Positions 17,438 to 26,039 of a stretch of DNA of 64,000 bases are shown here, in pieces. The notes below the pieces were generated by a model, which made no database searches, had not been told where the DNA came from, and was given only the letters and a program-made list of their open reading frames with translations. This stretch comes from Pseudomonas pisciculturae (GTDB lineage: Bacteria > Pseudomonadota > Gammaproteobacteria > Pseudomonadales > Pseudomonadaceae), in NCBI RefSeq assembly GCF_015461805.1, contig NZ_JACVZE010000012.1, positions 1 to 64,000 on the forward strand. The letters are read 5' to 3'. The position numbers and the translations under genes are program-made. Within the stretch, counting starts at the first letter, position 1, and every line of letters starts with the position of its first letter.

Positions 17438-17918
17438 CTGTGGTACTCCGCTTGGGCTTGTTATTGATGAAAGCGTCGCGTGTTATCCCCTTGCGGGGAG
17501 ACCGTCGGCTCTGTTCGCACGTTAACCATAGCGAATCAAAGCGACAGGTGGGTGAAGCTGCACAAGACAATGAGGTCACATGCAATTTTCATCGGATGCG
17601 CACCAGGCCAGATGACGGTACGACGGGCAGGTCAGGCGCCTGGCCCATGCACATCCGTTGCGCAGCTTAACGAGTGTAGGAAGACAGCTGCTTGCGACGC
17701 TGCGACATATTCGGTCATCGGTAAGCAGGCTCGGGGTTGCAACTTGGGCAACCCGAAATTTCCGGCAATAAATACGGCTAATTCAGCGCCTGCCAGTACC
17801 GAAAATGACTGATAGTGCCCGCCAGGTCATGCACTGGGTCTGACACAGGATGCAGCACAAAATTCGCCGCAATGGCACAATCCCCCGCATTACGCCCTAC
17901 CCCAGACAGGATTGCCCC
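17438..17918. other. Intergenic region upstream of gdhB and a small divergent gene
   Basis: About 480 bases without a convincing gene. It should contain the promoters of gdhB (leftward) and of the 117-residue gene (rightward). A weak hairpin (CGGGGTTGC and GCAACCCG, about 17732-17758) is visible. I see no clear sigma-54 site or known operator. Confidence 0.5.
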
Positions 17919-18272
17919 ATGCTGCAACTGAAAACCGACGCCCTGATGGCAACCCCGTGCGACGACGAAGAAGACAACATGGCCATGCTCTGCTGCCACG
18001 GCAAGAACGGCGAGATGTTCATGCTCACCCGTTACCCGGATGAAGATGAAGTCGAGCTGACCTGGGATTACGAGCCGTCGACGCTGGATGGGTTGAAGGT
18101 CACGTTGAGTGAAACGACGTTGCTGGTGGAACTGGCTGCCGGGGACGCTGATGCATTGGGCGGCAAGGATCAGCTGGAAATCAATCACACCACCGCCGCA
18201 TCGGATATGGCCGAAGTAGAAGAAACCCTGCAAAACATCCTCAAAGGCACCGGTACCTTCACCCGCACTTAA
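17919..18272 (+). CDS. Small conserved hypothetical acidic protein
   Basis: A 117-residue acidic soluble protein starting MLQLKTDALMATPCDDEED. I do not recognise a domain; it has no signal peptide or membrane segment. It contains several Cys (one near the start and a CC pair near residue 27) and a strand-rich middle (MFMLTRYPDEDEVELTWDYE). The ATG at 17919 is preferred to the earlier in-frame ATG at 17850 because the upstream part is basic and unlike the rest. It is divergent from gdhB and followed by a REPIN. Confidence 0.7.
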   Translation: MLQLKTDALMATPCDDEEDNMAMLCCHGKNGEMFMLTRYPDEDEVELTWDYEPSTLDGLKVTLSETTLLVELAAGDADALGGKDQLEINHTTAASDMAEVEETLQNILKGTGTFTRT

Positions 18273-18287
18273 GAGCACCAAAGATCA

Positions 18288-18379
18288 AATGTGGGAGGGG
18301 GCTTGCTCCCGATAGCGGTACATCAGTCACAGCTGTGTTGACTGACACATCGCTATCGGGAGCAAGCCCCCTCCCACAT
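18288..18379. repeat. REPIN (GGGAGGGGG type)
   Basis: Paired REPs 15 bases after the small acidic gene and about 190 bases before the moxR operon. Confidence 0.85.
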
Positions 18380-18565
18380 TGCCGGTGTTCACAACAAGAA
18401 GTCCTGCTGCGAACATTCGTGCCTCCCAAACAAAAATCCTACAAGTTTTGCCAAAAATACCCGTCACGCCGTTAGTCGCCACACCCCTCGATGCATTAAA
18501 GTAAGCCTCCCTAGCCCGGTGCTTTTGCTCAACACCAAGGCTCACCTCTCCAGGAACCGTCATCG

Positions 18566-19525
18566 ATGGAACATCGTGAAGCGCTGCTCGCGCTGCGAAC
18601 CTTTCTTTCTACGCAGATTCTCGGCCAGGAAAAACTCATCGATCGCCTGCTGATCGCCCTGCTCGCCGACGGCCATATGCTGGTAGAAGGCGCGCCCGGC
18701 CTGGCCAAAACCAAGGCCATCAAAGAGTTGGCCGAAGGCATCGAAGCGCAGTTCCATCGTATCCAGTTCACCCCCGACCTGTTGCCCGCCGATATCACCG
18801 GCACCGAGATCTATCGTCCGGAAACCGGCAGCTTCGTGTTCCAACAAGGGCCGATCTTCCACAACCTGGTGTTGGCAGACGAAATCAACCGTGCCCCGGC
18901 CAAGGTGCAATCGGCCTTGCTCGAAGCCATGGCCGAGCGCCAGGTCAGCGTCGGGCGCAGCACTTACGAGCTGTCGCCGCTGTTTTTAGTGATGGCCACG
19001 CAAAACCCCATCGAGCAGGAAGGCACCTACCCGCTGCCCGAAGCCCAACTCGACCGCTTCCTGATGCACGTCAAGATCGGCTTCCCTGACGCAGCCGTCG
19101 AACGGCGCATCCTGCAACAGGCCCGTGGCGCAGCCCTCAACGGGGAAACCAAGCCTGAACGCCGCGTCAGCCAGCAGGCGATCTTTGCCGCCCGCAAAGA
19201 GATCCTTGGCCTGTACATGGCCGACGCGGTGGAGGAATACCTGGTGCAATTGGTCATGGCCACCCGCACCCCCGCCAAGTTTGACCCGGAAATGGCCGAG
19301 TGGATCGCCTACGGCGCCAGCCCTCGCGGCTCCATTGCCCTGGACCGCTGCGCCCGCGCCCATGCCTGGTTGGCCGGCCGCGACTTCGTGAGCCCCGAGG
19401 ACATTCAGGCGGTGCTGTTCGACGTGCTGCGCCATCGCATCATCCTGTCGTTCGAGGCCGAAGCCGCCGGCATTGACCAGGACCGCGTGGTGCAGCGCAT
19501 TCTCGACGTCGTTGCCGTCGCTTGA
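18566..19525 (+). CDS. MoxR-family AAA+ ATPase
   Basis: A 319-residue ATPase with the MoxR-type Walker A GAPGLAKTKA (near residue 40), Walker B LVLADEINRAP (near residue 108) and sensor 1 ATQNPIEQEGTYPLPEAQLDRF. MoxR proteins act as chaperones that insert metals or assemble complexes together with von Willebrand-domain partners. It is the first gene of a six-gene operon with DUF58, DUF4381, two vWA proteins and BatD. The next gene follows after five bases. Confidence 0.93.
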   Translation: MEHREALLALRTFLSTQILGQEKLIDRLLIALLADGHMLVEGAPGLAKTKAIKELAEGIEAQFHRIQFTPDLLPADITGTEIYRPETGSFVFQQGPIFHNLVLADEINRAPAKVQSALLEAMAERQVSVGRSTYELSPLFLVMATQNPIEQEGTYPLPEAQLDRFLMHVKIGFPDAAVERRILQQARGAALNGETKPERRVSQQAIFAARKEILGLYMADAVEEYLVQLVMATRTPAKFDPEMAEWIAYGASPRGSIALDRCARAHAWLAGRDFVSPEDIQAVLFDVLRHRIILSFEAEAAGIDQDRVVQRILDVVAVA

Positions 19526-19530
19526 AACCC

Positions 19531-20463
19531 ATGAACGCCAGCGATGGAATCCGCGTCACCCTCAGCGAATTGATCGAGATGCGCCATCGCGTGCGTGAAG
19601 TGCAGTTATTTTCCACGCCGAGCCAGCGCAGCCCGTTGATCGGCCTGCACCACTCCAAACTGCGTGGGCGCGGTGTCGACTTTGATCAGGTGCGGGTGTA
19701 CCAGGCGGGCGACGATGTGCGCACCATCGACTGGCGCGTGACCGCACGCACCCAGGAACCGCACACCAAACTATTCCATGAAGAGCGCGAGCGGCCGATC
19801 TTCATCATGGTCGAGCAAAGCTGTCGGCTGTTTTTCGGTTCGGGGCAGATGTTCAAGTCGGTGCTTGCCGCGCAAGCCGCCAGCCTGATCGGCTGGGCGG
19901 CGCTGGGGCATAACGACCGCGTCGGCGGCCTGGTGTTCGGCGACAACGAGCATTACGAAATCAAACCCCGACGCAGCAAGCAAAGCCTGCTGCAACTGCT
20001 CAACCGCCTGGTGCGCGTCAACCAGAGCCTCAACACCGAAAGCCGTCCCGAAGCCGACGCCCTCGGCATGGCCCTGCGCCGAGGCCGCGAAGTGCTGCGC
20101 CCCGGCAGCCTGGTGATTGTGATCTGCGACGAGCGCGCACTCACCGAAGGCGCCGAGCAGCAGCTGAGCCTGCTGTCACGCCATTGCGACCTGCTGCTGT
20201 TGCCGATTTCCGACCCGCTGGACCACGCCCTGCCCGCCGCCGGGCTGTTACGTTTCGCCGAACGTGGCGCGCAGCTGGAGTTGGACACGCTCAACTACGA
20301 CCTGCGCCAGGCCTATAAGGCCCAGGCCGAAGCACGCAACGCCCGCTGGGAATTGCTCGCGCAAAAGCTGCGGGTATTACTGATGCCCCTGAGCACCCAG
20401 AGCGAAATGGTCGAGCAACTGCGCGAATACCTCAACCCGCAACGCCCGGTTAAAAAGCAATGA
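19531..20463 (+). CDS. DUF58 domain protein
   Basis: A 310-residue soluble protein with the DUF58 signature LRGRGVDFDQVRVYQ followed by GDDVRTIDWRVTARTQEP, and a vWA-like remainder (LVIVICDERAL). DUF58 proteins regularly follow moxR. I choose ATG 19531, five bases after the moxR stop; an in-frame TTG at 19522 would overlap moxR by four bases and remains possible. It overlaps the next gene by four bases (ATGA). Confidence 0.88.
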   Translation: MNASDGIRVTLSELIEMRHRVREVQLFSTPSQRSPLIGLHHSKLRGRGVDFDQVRVYQAGDDVRTIDWRVTARTQEPHTKLFHEERERPIFIMVEQSCRLFFGSGQMFKSVLAAQAASLIGWAALGHNDRVGGLVFGDNEHYEIKPRRSKQSLLQLLNRLVRVNQSLNTESRPEADALGMALRRGREVLRPGSLVIVICDERALTEGAEQQLSLLSRHCDLLLLPISDPLDHALPAAGLLRFAERGAQLELDTLNYDLRQAYKAQAEARNARWELLAQKLRVLLMPLSTQSEMVEQLREYLNPQRPVKKQ

Positions 20464-20954
20464 GCAACCTCGACCAACTGCAACCGCTGATCGCCCCGCC
20501 GGCCATCGGCTTTTGGCCGCCCGCGCCCGGTTGGTGGCTGTTGCTGGCGCTGATCCCGGTGCTGGGCTGGGGTTTGTGGTCGCTGCGCCGGTTTTTGCCC
20601 ACACGCCGCCCGGTGGCGCGCGCCGAACAACCGCTGGACCCACTGCGCATCGCCGCCTTGGCCGAACTCGCACTGATGCCCAAACCTTACGACGGCGCCC
20701 CCGCCGGGGCCTGGCTGCAACAACTCAACGGCCTGCTCAAGCGCCTGTGCCGCAACGACTACCCTTATAGCCAGAGCCACACCCTCAACGGGCGCAAATG
20801 GTTGGCCTTCCTGGATAACCGCTGCCCCGCCGCCGGCCTGACGCGCTGGATGGTGCTGGTAGAAGGCGCCTACAAACCCGAATGCAAACTCGATGACAAG
20901 GCCATCGCCGGCCTTACCCAAGCCGTCGACACCTGGATTCGCAAACATGTTTGA
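20460..20954 (+). CDS. DUF4381 domain protein, single-pass membrane
   Basis: A 164-residue protein with one membrane span near residues 22-44 (PGWWLLLALIPVLGWGLW) and a cytoplasmic helical domain. DUF4381 proteins are found only in MoxR/Bat-type operons. It overlaps the genes on both sides, by four and eight bases, so translation of the operon is coupled. Its role in the complex is not known. Confidence 0.85.
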   Translation: MSNLDQLQPLIAPPAIGFWPPAPGWWLLLALIPVLGWGLWSLRRFLPTRRPVARAEQPLDPLRIAALAELALMPKPYDGAPAGAWLQQLNGLLKRLCRNDYPYSQSHTLNGRKWLAFLDNRCPAAGLTRWMVLVEGAYKPECKLDDKAIAGLTQAVDTWIRKHV

Positions 20955-22035
20955 GTTCGCCTGGCCGTGGATCTTCGCCCTGTTGCCCTTGCCCTGGGTG
21001 ATGCGCCTGGTGCTGCCAGTGGCCGACAGTGGCGAGCCGGCGCTGAAAGTCAGCTACCTCAGTGACCTCGAAGGCCTTGCCCGCCGCCGCGCCCGCGTCA
21101 ACCTGCCGGGCTGGCGCCAGCAAGCGCCGTTTGTGGTGCTGTGGCTACTGCTGTTGACCGCCGCTGCCCGCCCGGAATGGCTCGGCGAACCCTTGCCGAT
21201 TGCCGCCAGTGGCCGCGACCTGCTGGTGGCGGTGGACGTGTCCGGCTCGATGGACTTCCCCGACATGCACTGGCAGGACGATGACGTCAGCCGCCTGAGC
21301 CTGGTGCAGCACCTGCTCGGCGACTTCCTCGAAAGCCGTGAAGGCGACCGCGTCGGCCTGATCCTGTTCGGCAGCCAAGCCTATCTGCAAGCGCCGCTGA
21401 CCTTTGACCGGCGCACCGTACGCACCTGGCTGGATGAAGCGCGCATCGGCATCGCCGGCAAGAACACCGCCATCGGCGATGCCATCGGCCTGGCCCTTAA
21501 GCGCCTGCGTCAGCGCCCGGCACAAAGCCGCGTACTCATTTTGGTCACCGATGGCGCCAACAACGCCGGGCAGATCGACCCGCTCACCGCGGCACGCCTG
21601 GCCGCAGAAGAAGGTGTGAAGATCTACCCGATTGGCATCGGCGCCGACCCCGAGCAAACCGGCTCTTTAGGGATTCTCGGCGTCAACCCTAGCCTGGATC
21701 TCGACGAGCCGGCGCTCAAGGCCATTGCCGAAGCCACCGGTGGCCAATACTTTCGCGCACGCGATGGCGAAGAGCTGCAAACCATCAAGCAAACCCTCGA
21801 CAAATTGGAGCCCGTCGAACAGCAACCCACCCAGGCGCGTCCGGCCCAGGCGCTGTACAGCGCGCCGCTGGCCTTGGCATTGGTGCTGAGCATGCTGCTG
21901 GTGATCCAGGAGCGCTGGCCCAACAATGCGCTGCAACGGCTTTTCGACAGGCTCACCAGCAAGGGTATTTTCCTGCAACAGCACCCGGAATGGCGTCAAC
22001 GCCTCAAACGCCTGCGCTTGCGGAGGCGTCGATGA
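20947..22035 (+). CDS. von Willebrand factor A-domain membrane protein (BatA-like)
   Basis: A 362-residue protein with two N-terminal spans, a vWA domain and a C-terminal span. The metal-ion-dependent adhesion site is intact: DVSGSM near residue 95, followed by the Thr and Asp positions (NTAIGDAIG, LVTDGANN). It starts at ATG 20947 inside the end of the previous gene. Bat proteins are membrane complexes linked to stress tolerance and, in some bacteria, oxygen tolerance. The MoxR ATPase of the operon is the expected partner. Confidence 0.9.
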   Translation: MFEFAWPWIFALLPLPWVMRLVLPVADSGEPALKVSYLSDLEGLARRRARVNLPGWRQQAPFVVLWLLLLTAAARPEWLGEPLPIAASGRDLLVAVDVSGSMDFPDMHWQDDDVSRLSLVQHLLGDFLESREGDRVGLILFGSQAYLQAPLTFDRRTVRTWLDEARIGIAGKNTAIGDAIGLALKRLRQRPAQSRVLILVTDGANNAGQIDPLTAARLAAEEGVKIYPIGIGADPEQTGSLGILGVNPSLDLDEPALKAIAEATGGQYFRARDGEELQTIKQTLDKLEPVEQQPTQARPAQALYSAPLALALVLSMLLVIQERWPNNALQRLFDRLTSKGIFLQQHPEWRQRLKRLRLRRRR

Positions 22036-23771
22036 TCGACCTGTGGCCGCACTGGTTCCGTCCCTGGTGGCTGTTGCTGCTGCCCTTGCTCAGCTGGTTG
22101 CTGTGGCAACTGTGGCACCGACAAAAGCGCGCCGGGCGCTGGCAGGTGATCCTGCCACCGGCCTTTCATGCCGTATTGCTCAGCGGTGGCAATGGCCGCG
22201 AAAGCAAATCGCCGTGGGTGGTGCTGGGTGTCGCCTGGTTGCTGGCGGTGTTGGCATTACTGGGGCCCAGCTGGCAGCGGGTTGAACAGTCCAGCCAGAA
22301 ACCGTCAGACCCGTTGGTGGTGCTGCTCGAACTGACCCCGGAAATGCTCGCCACTGACAGCCCGCCCAATCGCCTGGAGCAAGCTCGCCGCAAGCTCTAT
22401 GACTTGCTGCAAGCGCGAGACGACGCGCAAACCGCTATCGTCGTGTACGCCGGCAGCGCCCACACCCTGGTGCCGCTCTCGGACGACCTGTCCACCAGCC
22501 GCAACCTGCTTGAAGCCCTGCGCCCCTCGATCATGCCCGAGCCCGGCCATCGCGCCGACCAGGCAGTGGAGAAGGCGTTGTTCCTGCTCAAGCAAGGCGG
22601 GCTTGGTCAGGGCCGCCTGCTGTTGATCGGCTCGTCGTTGTCCAAACAAGAGCGCCAGGGCATACGCCTGCTGCTGCAAAATGCGCAGTCGCCGAGCCTG
22701 TCGATCCTCGGTATCGGCAGCCGGGAAGGCACGCCAGTGACCCAGGAAAGCGGCGAGTTCCTCAAGGACGAACAAGGCGCGATTCTCGTCCCGCGTCTCG
22801 ACAGCCCGACCCTCAAGGCCTTCGCCAGCGAAATGGGCGGCCGTTACCGGGCTGCACGCCTGGACGACAAAGACCTGCGCCAACTCGGCATACTCGACAC
22901 CCCGCAAGCCCTGCGCAACGACGGGCAACTGCTGCATCTCGACACCTGGGCCGACCAGGGTTATTGGCTGCTGCTGCCCCTGCTATTGCTCGCTGCCTGC
23001 GCCGCGCGCCGTGGCTGGTTGTTCTGCCTACCCTTGCTGTTTCTGATCGTGCCGCAGCCCAGCTATGCGTTCGGGCTGCAAGACCTGTGGCTGCGCCCTG
23101 ACCAACAAGGCCAGTACCTCTTAAAGAAAAAGCGCCCGGCCGAGGCCGCCGAGCACTTCCAGGACACGCAGTGGCAAGGCGTGGCGCTGTACGAAGCCGG
23201 CAACTACGCCGAGGCCATCAAGCGATTTGCCCAGAGCGATACGGCCTACGCCCACTACAATCGGGGTAATGCGCTGGCGAAGTCCGGCGAGCTGGAGGCC
23301 GCAATCGACGCTTACGAACAAGCCCTGGAAGCGCAGCCCGATTTGCAGCCGGCCTTGAAAAACAAAGCCCTGGTGGAAGCCCTGATGCAGGAGCAAGCCG
23401 AACCGGAGCCCGATAAACCTGCAAAAAACGAGGATGACGAAACCACCCAACCCGGCCAAACTGCGCAGCCGGGCGCCAGCGGGCAAACCGGCACGGGTGG
23501 CGAGCAATCGTCCCAAGGCCAGGGCGAAGCGGGCACGGGCGATACGCAGACCGGTGCCACACCGCACCCCGGCGGCAACGAAGTACCGGGCAGCGAGCTG
23601 GGGGATGAGCAAACCACCACCCCCCCCTTGCGCCCGAGCGACGCCAGCCTCGACGGTGAACACCGCCAGGCCCTGGAACAATGGCTGCGGGAGATCCCGG
23701 ACAACCCCGGCGAGCTGCTGCGCCGCAAATTCTGGTACGAACAGCAACAACATCAGGACAAGACTCGATGA
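22032..23771 (+). CDS. vWA-TPR fusion membrane protein (BatB/BatC-like)
   Basis: A 579-residue protein. It has N-terminal spans, a vWA-like domain (about residues 90-290), a further membrane span (YWLLLPLLLLAACAARR), a TPR region (YEAGNYAEAIKRFAQSD, AHYNRGNALAKSGELEAAI) and a long low-complexity Gln/Gly/Thr-rich tail before the C-terminus. The position where BatA has DVSGSM reads LELTPEM here, so the metal site looks degenerate. The protein combines parts that are separate BatB and BatC genes in other bacteria. ATGA overlaps link it to both neighbours. Confidence 0.87.
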   Translation: MIDLWPHWFRPWWLLLLPLLSWLLWQLWHRQKRAGRWQVILPPAFHAVLLSGGNGRESKSPWVVLGVAWLLAVLALLGPSWQRVEQSSQKPSDPLVVLLELTPEMLATDSPPNRLEQARRKLYDLLQARDDAQTAIVVYAGSAHTLVPLSDDLSTSRNLLEALRPSIMPEPGHRADQAVEKALFLLKQGGLGQGRLLLIGSSLSKQERQGIRLLLQNAQSPSLSILGIGSREGTPVTQESGEFLKDEQGAILVPRLDSPTLKAFASEMGGRYRAARLDDKDLRQLGILDTPQALRNDGQLLHLDTWADQGYWLLLPLLLLAACAARRGWLFCLPLLFLIVPQPSYAFGLQDLWLRPDQQGQYLLKKKRPAEAAEHFQDTQWQGVALYEAGNYAEAIKRFAQSDTAYAHYNRGNALAKSGELEAAIDAYEQALEAQPDLQPALKNKALVEALMQEQAEPEPDKPAKNEDDETTQPGQTAQPGASGQTGTGGEQSSQGQGEAGTGDTQTGATPHPGGNEVPGSELGDEQTTTPPLRPSDASLDGEHRQALEQWLREIPDNPGELLRRKFWYEQQQHQDKTR

Positions 23772-25408
23772 GCCGCCGCACCACCCTACTGCTTCTGCTC
23801 GCGTTATCGGCAGGCCATGCCCAGGCGGCAAACCTGGTCGCCAGCGTTGACCGCAGCCGCCTCAATTCCGGGGAAACGGTAGAGCTGACGGTGGAATCCA
23901 ACGACGTCACCCTGTTCGGCAAACCGGACCTGTCGCCCCTGGATGCGCAGTTCGAAGTCAGCGGCACGCGCCAACTCAACCAACTCACCACCCTGGGCGG
24001 CGATAACCACGCGACCACCCGCTGGATCATCACCCTGCTGCCCAAGCAAAATGGCACGGTGATCATTCCGCCTCTGCAAGTGGGCGAGTACAAGACCCAG
24101 CCCATCAGCCTGACCGTGGTAGAAACCTCCAGCCAAAACACCAACGCCGAACTGGCCCCGGTATTTGTCGAAGCCAACCTCGACCAGACCAGCGTTTACG
24201 TGCAGGCCCAGGCACTGCTGACCGTGCGCGTTTACCACTCGGTGTCGCTGTACGACGACAGCAGCCTCACACCGTTGCAGATTGCCGATGCACGGGTAGA
24301 ACAACTGGGCGAGTCGCGCACCTATGAGAAGGTGATCAACAGCATTCGCCATGGCGTGATCGAAACCCGCTACGCGATCTACCCGCAGCACAGCGGCACC
24401 CTGGCGATCCCGGCGCAGACATTCAGTGCCACCTTGGTGGAATCGCGCCCGCCCCAGGAAAACACCCTGCAAGGCACCAAGCCCGGCAAGTTGATTCATG
24501 TGAGCTCGGCCGAATTGCCGTTGACGGTCAAGCCCAAACCGGCGCTGTACCCCGCCGATACCCCGTGGCTGCCGGCGCGCAGCCTGACACTGAGCGAAAG
24601 CTGGAACCCGGAGCCGGAACATGTGCAGGTTGGCGACTCCCTGACGCGCAGCCTCACGGTCAAGGCCGAGGGCCTCTCCAGCGCTCAGTTGCCGGCCCTG
24701 CCCAGTGCCGAGATCAACGGCTTACGCCGCTACCCGGACCAGCCGGTGCTGGGCAACCAAACCAACGATCGTGGCCTGATCGGCAGCCGCGAAGACCGCG
24801 AAGCGCTGGTGCCCACACGCGCCGGCGCGGTGGAGTTGCCCGTTGTCGAAGTGGTGTGGTGGAACACCCACGAAGACCATTTGGAGCGCACCAGTCTACC
24901 GGCGCGCACCTTGCAAGTGGCGACTAACCCAAGCTTGGTGGTGGACACGCCCGCCACCCCCACCGTCATCACCGCGCCCGACGACAGCCGCCTGTGGCTG
25001 TGGCAACTGAGCACGCTGATCCTCAGTTGCACCACGCTGCTGGGCTTTGGCCTGTGGTGGCGAGCCCGCTGGCAACCCGCCGTACTGCGCGCTGCGCAAA
25101 CCGGCCCAAGCCCGCGCACTCTGCTCGACGACCTCAAGCGCGCCACACAGGCCAACGACCCCCAGGCCACCCGCCAGGCCCTCGACGCCTGGGCGCGGCA
25201 ACAGCCCGAGACACTGGCCGACATGGCGGCGCGGTACATTCCATTGTCCGATGCGCTGGATGAGCTCAATGGTGCGCTCTACAGCGAAAGCGGGAAGTAC
25301 TGGCTGGGCGAAGATTTGTGGCGGGCGGTCAAGTCAATCCCCATGGCTGAACGCGAGCTGGACCCGGCCACCGACAGCACCAGCTTGCCGCCGCTCTACC
25401 CCAAGTAA
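23768..25408 (+). CDS. batD: BatD-family protein
   Basis: A 546-residue exported and membrane-anchored protein: signal peptide in MSRRTTLLLLLALSAGHAQA, large periplasmic beta-rich region, then one membrane span (LWQLSTLILSCTTLLGFGLWW, near residue 425) and a cytoplasmic helical tail. This is the usual BatD (oxygen-tolerance family) plan. It is the last gene of the moxR operon; its ATG overlaps the previous stop. A lone REP follows about 30 bases later. Confidence 0.87.
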   Translation: MSRRTTLLLLLALSAGHAQAANLVASVDRSRLNSGETVELTVESNDVTLFGKPDLSPLDAQFEVSGTRQLNQLTTLGGDNHATTRWIITLLPKQNGTVIIPPLQVGEYKTQPISLTVVETSSQNTNAELAPVFVEANLDQTSVYVQAQALLTVRVYHSVSLYDDSSLTPLQIADARVEQLGESRTYEKVINSIRHGVIETRYAIYPQHSGTLAIPAQTFSATLVESRPPQENTLQGTKPGKLIHVSSAELPLTVKPKPALYPADTPWLPARSLTLSESWNPEPEHVQVGDSLTRSLTVKAEGLSSAQLPALPSAEINGLRRYPDQPVLGNQTNDRGLIGSREDREALVPTRAGAVELPVVEVVWWNTHEDHLERTSLPARTLQVATNPSLVVDTPATPTVITAPDDSRLWLWQLSTLILSCTTLLGFGLWWRARWQPAVLRAAQTGPSPRTLLDDLKRATQANDPQATRQALDAWARQQPETLADMAARYIPLSDALDELNGALYSESGKYWLGEDLWRAVKSIPMAERELDPATDSTSLPPLYPK

Positions 25409-25437
25409 CCCCAATGGCCCTGATCCAACACAATCCA

Positions 25438-25467
25438 AAATGTGGGAGGGGGCTTGCTCCCGATGGC
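25438..25467. repeat. Single (unpaired) REP
   Basis: TGTGGGAGGGGGCTTGCTCC followed by CGATGG, without an inverted partner within 100 bases, unlike most REPs in this window. Confidence 0.75.
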
Positions 25468-25537
25468 TATGTGTTGGGCGCTGGAGCGTTTTGGTCGGAG
25501 TGCATATCCGTTATTTAGGTGAGGGCTGCTATTGGTT

Positions 25538-25775
25538 CCGCCCTTACGGCGGGTCACTTTTGGAAAAGAGCCCCAAAAGTAACCAAAAGGGCTCTTGCCC
25601 CACCACTCGGCACCTCGCCTAGGCTCGGTGTGCCCTCACTCCGGCTTGAATCCGTGGGCCGCCGCAATGGGCCATCCATGGCCCAGTGCGGCTAACCCGG
25701 CGTCCTGCCGGGTTACCCACGGATTCAAGCCTGCGTTCGGCCAGCGTGGTTTAACGGGGCGCCTAAGATCAAGAG
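25538..25775. repeat. Long structured intergenic repeat element
   Basis: This non-coding stretch is a chain of hairpins: CCGCC/GGCGG at 25538-25552, AAGAGCCC/GGGCTCTT at 25566-25596, then the three-way-junction structure at 25643-25731, ending near GGGGCGCCTAAGATC. From memory, related sequences recur in fluorescent Pseudomonas genomes, which suggests an interspersed repeat rather than a one-off; this needs a search. No coding potential on either strand beyond short simple frames. Confidence 0.6.
25643..25731. repeat. Perfectly paired three-way-junction structure
   Basis: Outer arms GGCTTGAATCCGTGGG (25643-25658) and CCCACGGATTCAAGCC (25716-25731) are exact complements. Inside are two adjoining hairpins: GCCGC..TGGGCCAT/ATGGCCCA..GCGGC (25661-25692) and TAACCCGGC/GCCGGGTTA (25693-25715). 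Outside the loops, only two bases at the junction (25659-25660) and one A/G mismatch are unpaired. Confidence 0.75.
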
Positions 25776-25788
25776 CCAAATCAAATGC

Positions 25789-25832
25789 CAGAGCCAAATC
25801 CAGAGCCAAATCCAGAGCCAAATCCAGAGCCA
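25789..25832. repeat. 12-bp tandem repeat
   Basis: Three exact copies of CAGAGCCAAATC (25789-25824) plus a partial fourth, preceded by degenerate copies from about 25770. It ends the structured repeat element and is in a non-coding region. Confidence 0.85.
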
Positions 25833-25867
25833 GAGGCAACCACCCTCTACGTGATGTATGGGTGCCA

Positions 25868-25961
25868 AATGTGGGAGGGGGCTTGCCCCCGATGGCAGTG
25901 TGTCAGTCAACTCATCCATTGGCTGATCCACCACCATCGGGGGCAAGCCTCCTCCCACATT
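25868..25961. repeat. REPIN (GGGAGGGGG type)
   Basis: Paired REPs about 80 bases upstream of sbcD; the right REP has one change (AAGCCTCCTCCCA). Confidence 0.85.
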
Positions 25962-26039
25962 TGATCTGTGTCGTCTAAGGCTATGTGTACACATTCCGGG
26001 TAAACTCCCCTCCTTTTCATCTTCTCCACGGAGTTCGCC

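Noticed and set aside
15989..17467. 492-codon open frame opposite the gdhB 5' end
   Set aside because: Same antisense compositional pattern, no motif, and covered by the gdhB coding region.
17732..17758. Hairpin in the gdhB upstream region as a riboswitch
   Set aside because: The stem is short and imperfect, and no conserved riboswitch core or expression platform is visible.
19522..19530. TTG start of the DUF58 gene overlapping moxR
   Set aside because: ATG at 19531 gives the same protein minus three residues and is the simpler start; the overlap alone was not enough to prefer TTG.
25789..25832. Possible CRISPR-like array
   Set aside because: The 12-base units are directly abutting with no spacers and there are no cas genes; it is a simple tandem repeat.
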